Assembly (NCBI RefSeq): GCF_030867145.1 | Contig: NC_134439.1 | Location: 6,237,379-6,301,378, forward strand | Direction: 5' to 3' | DNA from: Opisthocomus hoazin | Taxonomy: Eukaryota > Chordata > Aves > Opisthocomiformes > Opisthocomidae | Length of the DNA stretch: 64,000 bases | Part shown: piece after piece, positions 1 to 12,566 of the stretch | How the letters are laid out: each line of letters opens with the position of its first letter | Position numbering within the stretch: the stretch's first letter is position 1 | Notes under the pieces: generated by a model | Seen by the model: only the letters and a program-made list of their open reading frames with translations | Database searches by the model: none | Told to the model about the DNA's origin: nothing | Made by a program: the position numbers and the translations under genes

Positions 1-640
1 CCATTTGCCAGGGCAAGGAGCCAAATCCTGGCTCCCCATTGCTACTTTTCCAACAGGACCTTGCTAAGAGCTGGGGCTTCAGAAGAGGTTTACAGCAGGC
101 AACCTCCTTAGGGTTTGCCCTTCAGCCCTGGGTCTGCTGGCAAAGGGGGGGATCCCTTTTGCAGGGATTAGGGTTTTCTCCTAGCTCAGCTCCCAGCTTC
201 TTTCTTGAAGGGAGTTAGACTCAGAAAAAACTCAGCTTTCAACGCTTCTAGAAGAGGCACTGGTCCATCCAATACCCACACAGTTGTGACCTGGGTTTGG
301 TTTTGATAGCCCTGCTCAGGTGAGGCCTTTTCCACGTATTTATTCTTGCCCTGATCCATTAGCTGTGGATATAATAAGGAAGAAACCATCCCCTGTCCCC
401 ACACCTCTTTGGCTGTAGTCCTACTAGATGGGCTTAATCCTGCAAGGTGCTGGGTATCTTTCTCCCGCAGCTTTAGGGGCCATGAGACCTGCGTACCAGC
501 CACAACCCTGAGGTTTGCTACACTCTTTTAAATACAGTTCCTTCTTCTCTTGCTCTTGTGTCTTTGTTTTGTGTGTGTTTGTCCTGTGTTCCCAACTCAC
601 CTCTGGTTCTCCATCATCACCCACGTGGCCCTTACGGCAG
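1..640 (+). other. SCN4A: SCN4A intron (5' side of window)
   Basis: No exon was found here. A pyrimidine-rich tract around 535-560 and the cag at 638-640 make up the acceptor of the domain IV exon. The preceding exon with the IFM gate is not in the window. Confidence 0.7.
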
Positions 641-2580
641 AACAAGTTTCAAGGGATGGTGTTTGACTTCGTTACCAAGCAAGTGTTTGACATAACCATC
701 ATGATTCTGATTTGTCTTAACATGATAACCATGATGGTTGAAACGGATGATCAAAGCGAACTCAAAACATCTGTCCTCTACAAGATCAACCTAGTCTTCA
801 TTGTCATCTTCACTGGAGAGTGTGTGCTCAAAATGTTCGCCTTGCGTTACTACTACTTCACTATTGGATGGAACATCTTTGACTTTGTGGTGGTCATCCT
901 CTCCATCTTAGGTGAGTCCTGCCAGTTCCACCGGTTCCTCAGGGGCCCCACTGTATAATGAAGAAAGGAAATGGTCTGGCTGAATCACAGCCATCAAGCT
1001 GTCATTGGCCACCCCTTTACATCGACTCTTCAAGCAGGGCCAAGCTGGGACAAGACAGATGTGAGGCCACTCCATGCCACCAGGCTGGGGGAAGGGCTGG
1101 GATTCTGTCTCACTCCTCCTTGGTGTTGGGTTCCCCTTGTCTCCATACTGAGTGGCTGCACTGCTGAAACAGAGCAGTCAGCATTTAACCTTTGGGTCTG
1201 TGCTCAGAGATATTTTTTAACATGTTCCCTTTGCCACCAGAGGAGCAGAGCAAGCTGTGTGCCATCGGGGGTGGCCTCATCTCCCTGTATCTGCCCAAAC
1301 CTGGCAAATGGAGCGGAGAGCTCCACCTGACCTCTCCATGTTGGCTGTAGAGCACAGCAAATTCACCTCTTCTTCATCCCCTCACAGGTATCGTCCTCTC
1401 GGACATCATAGAGAAGTACTTTGTATCACCCACCCTTTTCAGGGTCATCAGGCTGGCAAGGATTGGCCGTGTCCTCCGGCTGATCCGAGGGGCAAAAGGG
1501 ATCCGGACTCTCCTGTTTGCTCTGATGATGTCCCTGCCTGCCCTCTTCAACATTGGTCTCCTGCTTTTCCTCGTCATGTTCATCTACTCCATCTTTGGGA
1601 TGTCCAACTTTGCCTATGTAAAGAAGGAGGCGGGGATCGATGACATCTTCAACTTCGAAACTTTTGGGAACAGCATCATCTGCCTCTTCCAGATCACCAC
1701 GTCAGCGGGATGGGATGGCCTCCTCAGCCCAATCCTGAACAGCGGCCCTCCCGACTGCGACCCTGACCTGGAAAACCCTGGCAGTTCGGTAAAAGGGAAC
1801 TGTGGCAATCCATCCATCGGCATCTTCTTCTTCTGCAGCTACATCATCATTTCCTTTCTCATCGTGGTGAACATGTACATTGCCATCATCCTGGAGAACT
1901 TCAATGTGGCCACAGAGGAGAGCAGTGAACCTCTCTGTGAAGACGATTTTGAAATGTTTTATGAAATCTGGGAGAAGTTTGACCCAGATGCCACCCAGTT
2001 CATTGCGTACAGCACCTTGTCGGACTTTGTAGACACCTTACAGGAGCCACTCAAAATTCCCAAGCCGAACAAGATCAAGCTAATCACCATGGATCTACCA
2101 ATGGTTGCTGGGGACAAAATCCACTGTCTGGATATCCTCTTTGCTCTGACTAAGGAAGTGCTGGGAGACTCAGGAGAGATGGATGCCTTGAAGGCCACCA
2201 TGGAGGAGAAGTTCATGGCTGCAAACCCCTCGAAGGTTTCCTATGAACCCATCACCACCACTCTGAAGAGGAAACACGAGGAAGTCTGTGCTACAAAAAT
2301 CCAGAGGGCTTTCCGGAGGTACCTCCTGAGGCGCTCGGTGAAGCAGGCATCCTACATGTACAGGCACAGTAAGGATGAGGATGCCCTGAGAGAGGATGCA
2401 CCCGAGAAGGAAGGTCTGATCGCCACCAAAATGCACGAGATGTACGGGAACAGTGGGACAGATGTGGAGACGACCCCTGCCTTTGGTCTTGCACCCATTC
2501 CCAGCTCAGAGACTCAAGATGCTCCTGGCGAAACAAAAGAACAGGATAAGGAACGCGTTGTGAAAGAGTCGTTGGTATAA
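641..2580 (+). CDS. SCN4A: Sodium channel Nav1.4 alpha subunit, domain IV and C-terminus (partial, last two exons)
   Basis: Exons are 641-911 and 1388-2580, joined through a split glycine codon (acceptor cag at 638-640, donor gtgagt at 912, acceptor cag at 1385-1387, stop TAA 2578-2580). The first exon begins with NKFQG, directly after the III-IV linker; the inactivation-gate exon (IFM) is upstream of the window. Visible parts are DIV S1-S3, the charged S4 ([20 protein letters not shown]), S5, the pore loop with TSAGWDG (the A of the DEKA selectivity ring), S6, an EF-hand-like region, an IQ motif ([13 protein letters not shown]) that binds calmodulin, and a C-terminal ESLV PDZ-type end. This is the pore-forming channel of the skeletal muscle action potential. 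Paralogue choice rests on the neighbours CD79B and GH, which flank SCN4A in other vertebrates, and on the ESLV end. No frame damage is seen. Confidence 0.95.
912..1387 (+). other. SCN4A: SCN4A intron between the domain IV S1-S3 and S4-end exons
   Basis: The intron has a gtgagt donor and a ctcacag acceptor. Nothing else was recognised in it. Confidence 0.85.
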
Positions 2581-3582
2581 CAGAAAGAGGTTTCCATCTC
2601 TCGCCCAGCCTCAAAATACTTCATTTGTGTCTCCTTTTCAAGAGCTCTTCCATACACAGATCAATAGATCTTTGACATTGAGCTAATTTCAGACATTTCA
2701 AGTAGACACCTTAACTTTCAAAGCAGGATCTCTTACTTCTCCTGTTTCTTACAGCTCACTGCACTTGCAAAGAGTTGAATATTTTTTCTTATGAGAATTA
2801 AATGTGAAGTCTAACTGTTGTTGGTGAAAGAGAAACATTTTAGTTTTGAAATGATCTCATCATGGTAACGACATTTTTCAGACATTAACAAACAAGTATG
2901 GCTGTCCTTTTACTTAAAGTAATTATTTATTAATTTTATTTCACAATCAAGAGATTTTATTGTATATTATTCTTCCAGAGTGCAGCCAAGTAGCCAGTGA
3001 AAGATGAGCCAAGTGAAATAATATTAAGAATAATTACAAAAAAGATAAGGTTGTGTGAACAAATATCTCCAATGTCTTAAATTAGCACCTTTCTTTTCAA
3101 TATTTGAATAAGCTTTATGGATTTTTTTTTTTGTTATATACAGAGAAAGTGCAATTATGTCTTAAAGATTTGTTTTCATAGCCAAAACAAAGCATCTGCA
3201 GATATGTTCTCAGGGTTAAATATCAGGTTTTAAAGGTCTCTGAATATGCGTTGAAATCATCAATCATTCAGGTCTCTATGGTACGAATGTAAAGGGTATT
3301 TATATTCATGCTTCTTCTCTGTTTTCCCATTTCATCCGGATTTTGTGGCAGGAAAGCAACAGACAAAGGTAGGGTATGGAGAACCTCCTGCCAGAGTCCC
3401 CCATCCCCGTAACAAAACCAATTCTAGGGTCTTTTCCAAGCCCAATAGCAAGTGGAAATGTCCCGCTGGAGGGTTCTTAGTGCTAACAAGATGCATCACT
3501 GGGGATCGGAGCAGGTCTTTGGATGGTCCTTGGAATGAGCTGCTTCAACGGGGTGCCTAAAATCGCATTGGCCACCCAGCAT

Positions 3583-3870
3583 TCATAGAATCACAGAATG
3601 CTTTGGGTTGGAAGGGACCCTTAGAAGCCATCCAGTCCAACCCCCCTGCCATGGGCAGGGACATCTTCAGCTGGATCAGGGTGCTCAGAGCCCCATCCAA
3701 TCTGGCCTTGAATGTTTCCAGGGATGGGGCATCTCCCACCTCTCTGGGCAACCTCTGCCAGGGTTTCACCACCCTTAGCGTAAAAAATTTTTTCCTTGTA
3801 TCCAGTGAAAATCTCCTCTCTTTTACTTTAAAACCATCACCCCTTGTCCTATTGCAACAGGCCCTGCCAG
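3583..3870 (-). mobile_element. CR1 LINE 3' fragment, antisense
   Basis: It starts with the reversed CR1 terminal repeat (tcatagaatcacagaatg), then ggttggaagggacc and ccatccagtccaac, both hallmarks of the 3' end of bird CR1 read backwards. It is 5'-truncated, as usual for CR1, and more diverged than the other copies in the window. Confidence 0.85.
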
Positions 3871-4649
3871 ATGGCAGGGGGGGACACCTTAATGCCATGA
3901 ATGCTCCCACCGGGGTGTAAATCCCAAAATGCCCGGGCAGAGCATCCTGGAGATGACCCAGCAGCACATGCTGGGGCGTCTGCAGAACCTGCTGGGGCCA
4001 GGCAGGGCCTCACCAGGGAACCTCCCAGCAGAGGAGGGTTTTCCCAGGGGGGAAGGGTTTTCCTGCTCTTTACACAGGTGGGCAAAAGGAAAGTAAATCA
4101 AGAAAAATGCGCAAAAGGCCCCGAGTTAATCTCTGGACCATTTTCTGCCTTGATAAGGGAAAAAAACCTCCAGAGATCAAAACAAACATGAACCAAAACC
4201 TCTTCCAGTTAAAACAAGGGCTGCTTCTTGAAGCCAAAAGGTCTGTCTTTTTTTATTATTATAATTATTATTATGATAATTATTTTTTCTTGGGCTGATT
4301 TTGGTGCCGAGCCGTTACGGATGCTCCATGTTCAGGCTGGCCAGGAGCGGTGCTGGGCTTGCTCGCATCCACGTGCTGTCGGCCAGGCGGCAGAGCCAGG
4401 GTTGTTCTGCTCATCCCATAGCGTTCCGCTCTCGTTCCCGTGTCGCGTAGGGTGATGCTCCCTGGAACAGGAGCCTGAGCTGCTTGAAGTGGCATTTGCA
4501 TGGGAAGCACCCACGGCACAGCGGTTTCCAGCCCAGGTTGTGGTTCACAATCAATGCTGCTTGTACGTCTGTGTCGTCGGTGATGGGAAAAAATGCCGAA
4601 GAGCAGGATTTGTGTGAGCTGAAGCCACTTTTCTTTGTACGTTTCTTAA

Positions 4650-4655
4650 AATAAA
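4650..4655 (+). terminator. SCN4A: Candidate polyadenylation signal of SCN4A
   Basis: AATAAA lies about 2.07 kb after the stop and is followed by T-rich sequence. It is the first canonical hexamer seen downstream on the + strand. Confidence 0.45.
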
Positions 4656-4689
4656 CAACTGTAAATGGTCTATTATTACAACACTGCAT

Positions 4690-7183
4690 GTGTTGGTCTG
4701 TGTTAGAGGGAGAAATGTCTACCCTGCCCTGGGAGGGGTCAAAGCCCCCTCCCTTTGCTTCAGGGCAGACATGGGGAGCCCTTCTGCATGGGCTTGGGTG
4801 GACCAGCCATCCTTAGCAGGACCTGGTGGTCCCATCCTGCACCAGAGACCCCTTGGGCTACCTCCCCTGGCACCTCTGACCCAGCCAAGACCTCAGAGCT
4901 TCTGCTCCGTTTGTAGGCAAGTCCCCTGGGGGCCTTGGTGCCCCACAGCAATGAGCCCCAACTCCAGAAGCTATAGGAGATGCTGATTCAGGTTCAGCCA
5001 AGGAGAGAGGGGGGCTTGGAGGAGGTGCAGACACCCTGAGCTGCCCCATGCCAGGCTCTGTGAGGCCAAATCCGCCCCACCGGCCACGCAGGGAACAGTT
5101 CAGCATCATGGGGAGAAGGCAGTGGTGGGCGAAGGAGGTTTCTGCGTCAATGTGTGGCTGGAGGAGGAGCCACCTCCGGGACCCACTGACGTCCCTGCGG
5201 GCCACGCACAGCCTCACCACCGTGTTTTTGATCTGGCTGGAACAGCTCGTCCCAAGGCCGGTGTAATTCAAGTTAAACATCGTGGTACCCACGCAGGCGG
5301 GGGGCTGGGGGGAGGAGGTGGCTCAGCCCACCGTCCCTGTGCTCCTGCGGCGGGGGAAAGGACAGCGCTGAAACCCAAGCTCTGATGAATAGGAATGGGC
5401 TGGGGAAGGGTGCAGCCGCCTGGCAGCAGCTCTGCCCTGCCCACAAGGCATGGTCCCACCACCTCTGCAGGCTGGGGAGCCAGCTTGGCCCAGGGAACAC
5501 GGGGACACGGGACCCTCCCCTGAGACCATCAGGTCCCCCTGCATCCCAGGCCACTGGGCACTGCAAACACAAGGAGCCTCAAGGGGAGACCGAGCCCCTC
5601 TGGACCAGGTCCATGCCTGTCTGAGGGTGCCAAGGAGCCTGCAGGCAACCAGCACAGTAATGTGGCCACCATCGCTGCAAATCCTCTTTAGTTTGTGCCA
5701 CGCTCCTGGTTTTGTCCCATGGGGCTTTCCCAGGCACCTCTGGCATCCCTGCCTTGCTCATCACAGCTCCCATCTCCAGCCCCAGGGCTCGATGAAAATC
5801 CCTCCAGTGCCTGCAGAGCACATGGGCATCCCCCATCCCTTCTGCCTTGCTGGGATGTCACGGCCAGGTTGTGCTTTTCCAGCAAGACCAGAGGTGCCTG
5901 CAGCAGGGACTCAGCAGCACGGTCCCAACGTACAGCACCGTGCACGGCACGACCTGCCTGCTCTACCAGGAGAAGGCACCTCTCCCACCATCTTTCTTTC
6001 CCTCCTGGGGCCAGTCTTTCTCTGGAAAACTTTATTGCTCCTCTTTCTTGCTTCACGTCCCCTCACATACGAAGGGAGGCTCGGGACGGTTCCCAGCAAC
6101 GGCCGGATGCTCAGAACCAGCAAAAAAACCACTCAACCTGCAGAATGTGAAGGTCTGGGGGGGCCCCAGGCAAAGACACCCGGGCTCTGGGGACCAACAA
6201 CGCTGGCAAAAGTACCCAAAGGTGTTTTTCACATGGAGTTACAGTTCAGTGCTCGCTCACAGCCAGCAAAGCACAGCAGCTGGATGGCACGGCATAGAAG
6301 GAAACCGTATTTCTGTGTTAGAGCAAAGGGGGACAGAGCTCACTTTGGGGTGCCACATTGTGCTCCCCCCCCGGGACGGGTTGCCTCCAAAGGATGCACA
6401 GAGAAGGGTCTTGGTCACGGCAAACGGGGGGTGGAGGAGGAGCGGGCATGGCTGGCACCCGGGGAGGTGACAGCTTGTGTTGGCCATCTCTCTCCTCTTC
6501 TAGATTTCACCCTTCCCTGAAGGAGCGGCTGCAGGGACTCTCTGGGATGCTGGGGACGGGAGATGGGGGGGCGATCCCACTGCCCCCCTCAATGAGCAGA
6601 GATGAGAAGCCCCACAAACATCCCCTCTTCCCACTCCATTCCTGCTCCGACTCTTGCAACTGGGCCAGCGTCAACCCCTGACCATCACCTGCAGGGACAA
6701 CGCGGAGGGGACCTTCCCACACTGCTGCGGAGCTGGGGTGCAACCCTGGGGGTGACCCCCATCCTTTTACCCCCCCAGGGATGTGGCAGTGCCGGCGGTC
6801 GCATCCTTGGATACATCCCCAAGATTTTGCATCGCCGAGCACGTTGCAGACGGGCTCATCGCCGGCTCTGCCGCAGACCCACGCCAGCCATGGCCACCTC
6901 AATCAAAGAAGGCCACCATGATGGGCACAGCCTGGGGACACGAGGCTGGACCGTGCCCAGGGCGCAGGCACCGACCGCCCCCAGCGTCTGCGCCGCATTC
7001 AAAACCAGCCCCGGGGGGAAAGTCCCCACCGAGGAGGATTTACATGAGCAGGAAAGGGGCCGTCTCGCGTCGCGGCAGCTTTGCTGTTTTTAGGTACGGA
7101 GGCCAAGTCGGTCGGAGCGGCCGCCACGTTTTGCAGAAGCGAGGGTCGGCGGCTGGATGCGTCCCTGTCGTTTGCAGTGAGAG
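4690..7183. other. Intergenic, SCN4A to CD79B
   Basis: Moderately GC-rich DNA with several overlapping ORFs on both strands but no recognisable domain, splice pattern or repeat tail. In mammals the CD79B/SCN4A interval holds part of the growth hormone locus control region; no equivalent could be recognised by eye. Confidence 0.5.
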
Positions 7184-10100
7184 ATGGCCGATCTCCGCGC
7201 GAGGCTCTGGGCACTCCAGGCGAATCTCTGGCTGGTGGCCCTGCTCGCAGGTAGGCATCAAACATGGGGCTTCGCATTTCCCAGCAAGGAAAGGGGCAAT
7301 GGGCACAAACTGAGGCACAGGAAGTTCCATCTGAACATGAGGAAGAACTTCTTCCCTCTGACGGTGACGGAGCCCTGGAACAGGCTGCCCAGGGAGGTTG
7401 TGGAGTCTCCTTCTCTGGAGATATTCAAGACCCGCCTGGACAGGGTCCTGTGCAGCTTGCTATAGGTGACCCTGCTTCGGCAGGAGGGTTGGACTGGGTG
7501 ACCCACAGAGGTCCCTTCCAACCCCTACCATTCTGTGATTCTGTGATTCTGTGAAAGGAGCGCCCAGGCGATGCGCCGGCGCGCGTCCCTTCGCGCAGCC
7601 TTTGGATGCATTAAACCTTGCAATGGCCGCGCTCAGCCCTGCTGCCTGCAGGAAGGCAGCCCCGGGCGCAGCAGAGCCGGGGGGGACCCACGGGGGTTCG
7701 ACGTCTGCCTTGGGTTGGGGGTTTTGCTCCCCGTCGGGATGTGGGGATGGGACGCGTCTGTCTCGCCCGCAGCTGACCTCCGTGGGAGCCCAGAGCGGAG
7801 CCTGCCCGGCTGCGGTTGCAGGTGGCAGGAAAGAAGGGGCTGAGGGTTTTTTTACCATTTATTGCTCTTGGGGGCCTAAGGAAGGGGCCGGCACATCGCT
7901 GAGGCCATGGCCGAGCCATGTCCCTTCGCTCCGCGGGGTTCAGTGCCCAGAGGTGGAGAGGAAATGGGAGGAAAAAGCCTTTTGGGGGTGATTTGGGGGC
8001 CCTGTGTGAACATCCCTGAGCTGTTCCCCTTTGCATCCCCCTGGAGAAGCAGCAGCTAAACCCAACGACACAGCTCCTGTCCCCCTCCAGCTTCTCTTGC
8101 TGGGTGCAGGGACACCCACAAAAATCTGCAGCAGATCTCACCCTCAGCTGGGGAAACTTCTGCCCTCAGGTGTAGGGGCACTCAAAGGGTTTCTGCTGGG
8201 TCTCCACCCAAGCCCAGCACGGATTCAGGGTCTCAGGGTTTCATCCTGGCTCCTGCAGGGGATTTGAGGGAGGACAGGGGAAGGTCAGCCCATTCATGGC
8301 TGCAATGGAAATCTTGGCTTGGAGGGGTGCGAGGGCTTTCAGGATGAGGGACCAGCCTGGTCTTCATTTAGAAATACCAACAAAACACGGAGAGCAAAGC
8401 CCCGTGTCCTGGCTGGCTGGCAGGACTGCAGGTGTCAGGGACCACACAGCCCGGACAAGGATCACAGAATCACACAGAACCAGAGCATGGCAGGGGCTGG
8501 AAGGGACCTCTGTGGGTCACCCAGCCCAACTCCCTGCCCAAGCAGGGTCACCCACAGCAGGCTGCACAGCACCGCGGCCAGGCGGGGCTGGAATATCTCC
8601 AGAGAAGGAGACTCCATAGCCTCCCTGGGCAGCCTGGGCCAGGGCTACGTCACCCTCAGAGGGAAGAAGTTCTTCCTCGGGTTCAGACGGAACTTCCTCT
8701 GCTTCAGTTTGTGCCCGTTGCCCCTTGTCCTGTTGCTGGGCACCACTGGAAAGAGTTTGGCCCCATTCTCCTGACCCCCACCCTGCAGATATTTAGAGGC
8801 ATTTCTAAGGTCCCCTTGCAGCCTTCTCTTCTCCAGGCTGAACAAGCCCAGCTCCCTCAGCCTCTCCTCGTAGGAGAGATGCTCCAGTCCCCTCATCATC
8901 CTCGTAGCCCTCCGCTGGACTCTCTCCAGTAGCTCCTCATCTTTCTTGAACTGGGGAGACCAGAACTGGGCACAGCACTGCAGATGGGACCTCACTGGGG
9001 CAGAGTAGAGGGGGAGGAGAACCTCCCTCGAAGAAGCATCTCCCCATCTCAGAAAAAAGTGAAATGAGGCTAGAGGGGAAAGTTTGCCTGCAGAGATGTA
9101 GGTGCTGGAGGTGAACAGGGCAGCACGGACTCTGGGACAGGAGGGGAGCGAGGAGGTCCCTGCCAGGCTGCTGTTTGGGGCAGGAAGGTCTGCAGCAGGC
9201 TGGCAAGGCTCAGGGCAAAACTCAAGCTGAGGAACTGAACCTTCCTTCTCCTTCTTCTTCTTCTTGGGGGCAGTTTGACAGCTGCCCCAACGTGCTGGGA
9301 GTGGTGCAGCCCCCACCTCCATGCCAGCTTCCCCGCAGTGGGGTTCGGCGAGCATTCATCGAGCAGACAGAGGTGGGCACTGAAGCGGTGCAGTAAACAG
9401 GGCTGGTGCTTCCTGCCCAGCTGCAGCAAGAGGAACCGAGGCGCAGGGGCACCGGAGCTGAGGGTAGGGGCACCCACGGGTGCTGGGGGTCCCTGCCTCA
9501 CCCTGCTTCCTGCACTGCATGGCGGGTCCCACGGCTCCATCCAGCCCTCGTCCCAGGTCCCAGGGTCCAAGAACCCACCCTGGCGATCGCTGGGCTCCAA
9601 GCCAAGGGAAGCCCCGGCAGGGAAAGTGTTTCTGGTTGATTCAGAAAATGGAGAGTGTCAATGAAGAGGCGTGAGGTGAGTATGCCTGGGGCATTCTGAG
9701 AGGTGCCGGCCTGGGAACATATTCATAGCAAAGGCAGGTTTCACTGGGGCGTCAACTAGAAAGCAGCGTAGAGAAAATTCACAAGATTGGATGGAAATAG
9801 CAGGGTTTGCACCCAAATCTCTACTTCTCTCTGTCCTCTGAGTGGGGCTCTGGTTGATGCTCCCAAGCACTCCACCCCATACGGAGTGGGCACTGTACAT
9901 GCCATCCCATATGGGACATCCTACATGGGCTTGTCCTACATGGGACATCCTACATGGGCTTGTCCAACATGGGCTCTTGGCCACTATCTCATGGCCCTTC
10001 TGTCTTTCAGGTGGGATCTCAGCAGACAATAACAGCACCAGCAACAGCACAGGTAACCGCTCAGACCCATTGGGCTCTTCCCTGCGTGTGTCCCCAGCGT

Positions 10101-12566
10101 CCCTCCCATCCCCGCTGGCCATGCCACGAAGGTGCTGGTCCCCTGCAGAGCTGGAAATGTCCACCACCCACCGCCCTTCCCCATCACAGAGGCAATTTTT
10201 AGACTGTGACCTCTTCCACGACATTCCCCCATCCCTGCATCTTGCACGTTGCAAGAGTGAGATGTGGCTTGGGACCAGGCACTGGGCTCACGCACGCACC
10301 CCACCCACGGGGTATTAAGTATGAACTCTGCAACCCAAATGAGCCCTCAAACTCATCAGCTCTGGGACCAAAACAAGGGCAAAAATACAAAATACAGCAA
10401 AATGAAAAAAAAGCGGAAGCGTGAGAGAAGCCAGGTGGGGAGATGGGTCTGTTCTAGCAAAGGCTCTGGGGTGTGTGCCAGCGCGGGCTGTAATTTTGGA
10501 GCTGGGACTAACGAGATGTACACAGAGAGGGGTGGGAGCAGCCAAAAAGCAGCCAGGTGAAGCCATTCCCACAGAAAACTGGTGTTTCCATTAAGAGCAC
10601 GTTATCACCAAAAGCCTCTGATTTCTACTCCCAGATGATGTTGATTCACGAACACCAAGCTGAACGCTCGGAAGCAGTGTAATCCATGAAAATGGAAAGC
10701 TCTTGACTTGGGAGATGCTGGGGGAGGGTCTGGTGGGAGTGGCTTTTTTCCCGACACCCACCGGGTGTTGGGTCCTTGCTCGCCATGACCACTCTTGTCC
10801 CCTGGCAGGCAGCGGGTGCCCCATGGTGCAGCAGCACCCGCGCTACGTGGCAGCCAAGAGGAACATGCCCGTCCACTTCATCTGCTACTCCCAGGACCCC
10901 CACAGCATGCAGTGGTACAAAATGACGGAGGACAGCGATGAACTCTACGAGCTGGGCCACAGCACCTCCCGCTACAGCATCGAGAGGAAAGACAAATTCA
11001 TCAACTTCACCATCTTCAGGATCACCTATGAGGACAATGGCATCTACGTGTGCGACAGCAAGAACCTCACGGCAGAGAAGAAGCAGCCGCACTTGTGCGG
11101 GACAGAGCTCAGAGTCATGGGTGAGTGGGAGCTCCCCATGCTCCATGCACCCCAGGAGATGCTCTTTCTCCTTCTCTCACCCTTTCCCCCTCCGTATGAA
11201 CCCCACCTCATGCTCCTTTGCACCTCCCATACTGGTGGGACCCCTTCAGATACAACTGCAGATGCTCTGTGGCCCCACAGAGATTTCTCTGCTCATTGCC
11301 AGCCACCAAGCAGCAGGGCAGCCTTCCCTGGTTTGCCCTGGCACATCTGTCCCGCAGAAACGCATCCCAGGGACTGTATTCCCCTGATAAATCCAATTTT
11401 TCCTGGTCCTGGCTAGAGGTGGGTCCTGCCCAAGGTGTCTCATCCCAGAGCTGGTCCCTGATGCCAACCCCAGGGGCAGTTTGCAATGCTCCCATCTCTT
11501 CTGCGGCAGAGGGCATGTCACCCACATCCCATCCATCCGCTCTGCCAACACACGAACCTGTGGCCATGCTGAGCTTGTCCCCATTCCCCGGGAGCTTGGC
11601 ACAGAGGTGGGACTGTGGGCTCTCCCTGTGCTGCTGCTCCCAGGTCACAGAAACATCCAGCAGATCCAGAGCAGGAACACCCTGAAAGACGCCATCATCA
11701 TCATCCAGTCCATCCTGCTGGTCGTCTTCATCAGCGTCCCCCTGCTCCTCTTCCTAGACAGAGTAAGTGATGGTGTCTCCAGCAGTGGGGATGTCCCCAG
11801 CCTCACCGCTGTGGTGATCACAGAGCTGTCCTGCATCCCGGGCAGGACACTGCCAGGGATGGGGACAGGCAGGCACTGGCTTTGGGGCTGTTGCACAGGA
11901 GCGGGGCTAGCTGAACTGGGAAATGGGGAGCTAAAATGGGGGGTGGAGGACTGCACGGATTTGCCTGTGGAAGCTGTGGGACGTGGCCTGGGGGGATGAG
12001 GCTGGGGACAGGGGACAGAGGATCCCAGTGGGTGCTGGTGACACCCAATCTGTGGGTTTCCTCTCCACAGGGTGAACACAAGGAAAGCCCAGAGGAGGAC
12101 CACACCTACGAGGTAATGCTGCATTAATTATAGAAACACCCCTGTAATATCAATCTGAGCCTTGAAATAGCTCGTTGTGTCTTTGCTGGGTGGCTGCTAG
12201 GTACCTCCAGCCCTCGCAGGGTGCATCAGGGCATCTTCCTCCCAAGCACTTGTTGCACATCAGCCATAAAGAGCTGCTTGTGAAGCCAACCCAAGCTCTG
12301 AGCACAACCAGCCACCTACCTCCATCTTTTCCCCTCTAAGAAGCTGTCCTGATCTCTGGGGGAATAGCCTGGAGATGGGTCCCCACTTGGGCGTACCAAT
12401 GGGAGATACGCTGTGGCCAAAGCCATGGTCCCCCTCCCATGTTTCAACCTCCTTCTTCTTGGTGCAGGGCCTGGCGGTGGAGCAGATGGCCACCTATGAG
12501 GACATCACTCCTTTCCGGGACATGAAGGCCAAGTGGACAGTTGGGGAGCACCCAGGCGAGGAGTGA
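7184..12566 (+). CDS. CD79B: B-cell antigen receptor complex beta chain (Ig-beta), complete
   Basis: Six exons: 7184-7250, 10011-10052, 10809-11120, 11644-11762, 12071-12112 and 12468-12566 (stop TGA 12564-12566), all with gt/ag borders and compatible phases. Exon 1 is a signal peptide. Exon 2 is only 14 codons and carries three overlapping N-glycosylation sequons (DNNSTSNST). Exon 3 is one V-type Ig domain with the Cys...Trp...YEDNGIYVC pattern. Exon 4 has a membrane-proximal [12 protein letters not shown] stretch and the single membrane helix. Exons 5-6 encode the ITAM, with YEGL and YEDI tyrosines split across the intron, and the end [10 protein letters not shown], nearly identical to mammalian CD79B. 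The protein pairs with CD79A under surface immunoglobulin and recruits SYK when phosphorylated. Nothing suggests damage. Confidence 0.95.
7288..7555 (+). mobile_element. CR1 LINE 3' fragment in CD79B intron 1
   Basis: It runs from ggggcaatgggcacaaactg through gaggaagaacttcttccctctg and ends in three attctgtg units, the typical CR1 terminal microsatellite. It is 5'-truncated and sits only about 40 bases after the exon 1 donor, in the sense orientation. Confidence 0.92.
8461..9035 (-). mobile_element. CR1 LINE 3' portion with the end of ORF2, antisense, in CD79B intron 1
   Basis: It begins with the reversed tail (atcacagaatcacacag). On the minus strand it encodes the CR1 reverse-transcriptase C-terminal stretch, with [16 protein letters not shown] and [19 protein letters not shown]. 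At about 575 bases it is one of the longer CR1 pieces here and still has an open frame over its ORF2 part. Confidence 0.92.
9898..9976. repeat. Short direct repeats in CD79B intron 1
   Basis: Units like atgggacatcctacatgggcttgtcc recur in direct order about three times, with decay at both ends. It lies just before exon 2 (10011); no function can be read from it. Confidence 0.7.

Larger units (their letters stand above)
2581..4680 (+). other. SCN4A: Likely SCN4A 3' untranslated region with an embedded CR1 tail
   Basis: An AT-rich, non-coding stretch follows the SCN4A stop, contains an antisense CR1 fragment at about 3583-3870 and a TAA/TTA-rich microsatellite at 4250-4285, and ends near an AATAAA at 4650-4655. 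Sodium channel genes commonly have long 3' UTRs, so assigning the whole stretch to SCN4A is an inference. Confidence 0.5.

Noticed and set aside
515-640. Coding extension upstream of the SCN4A domain IV exon
   Set aside because: The open frame runs through a pyrimidine tract and the cag acceptor; it does not match the III-IV linker of sodium channels.
5450-6520. 356-residue plus-strand frame between SCN4A and CD79B
   Set aside because: Low-complexity composition, no recognisable domain, several overlapping frames of similar length on both strands.
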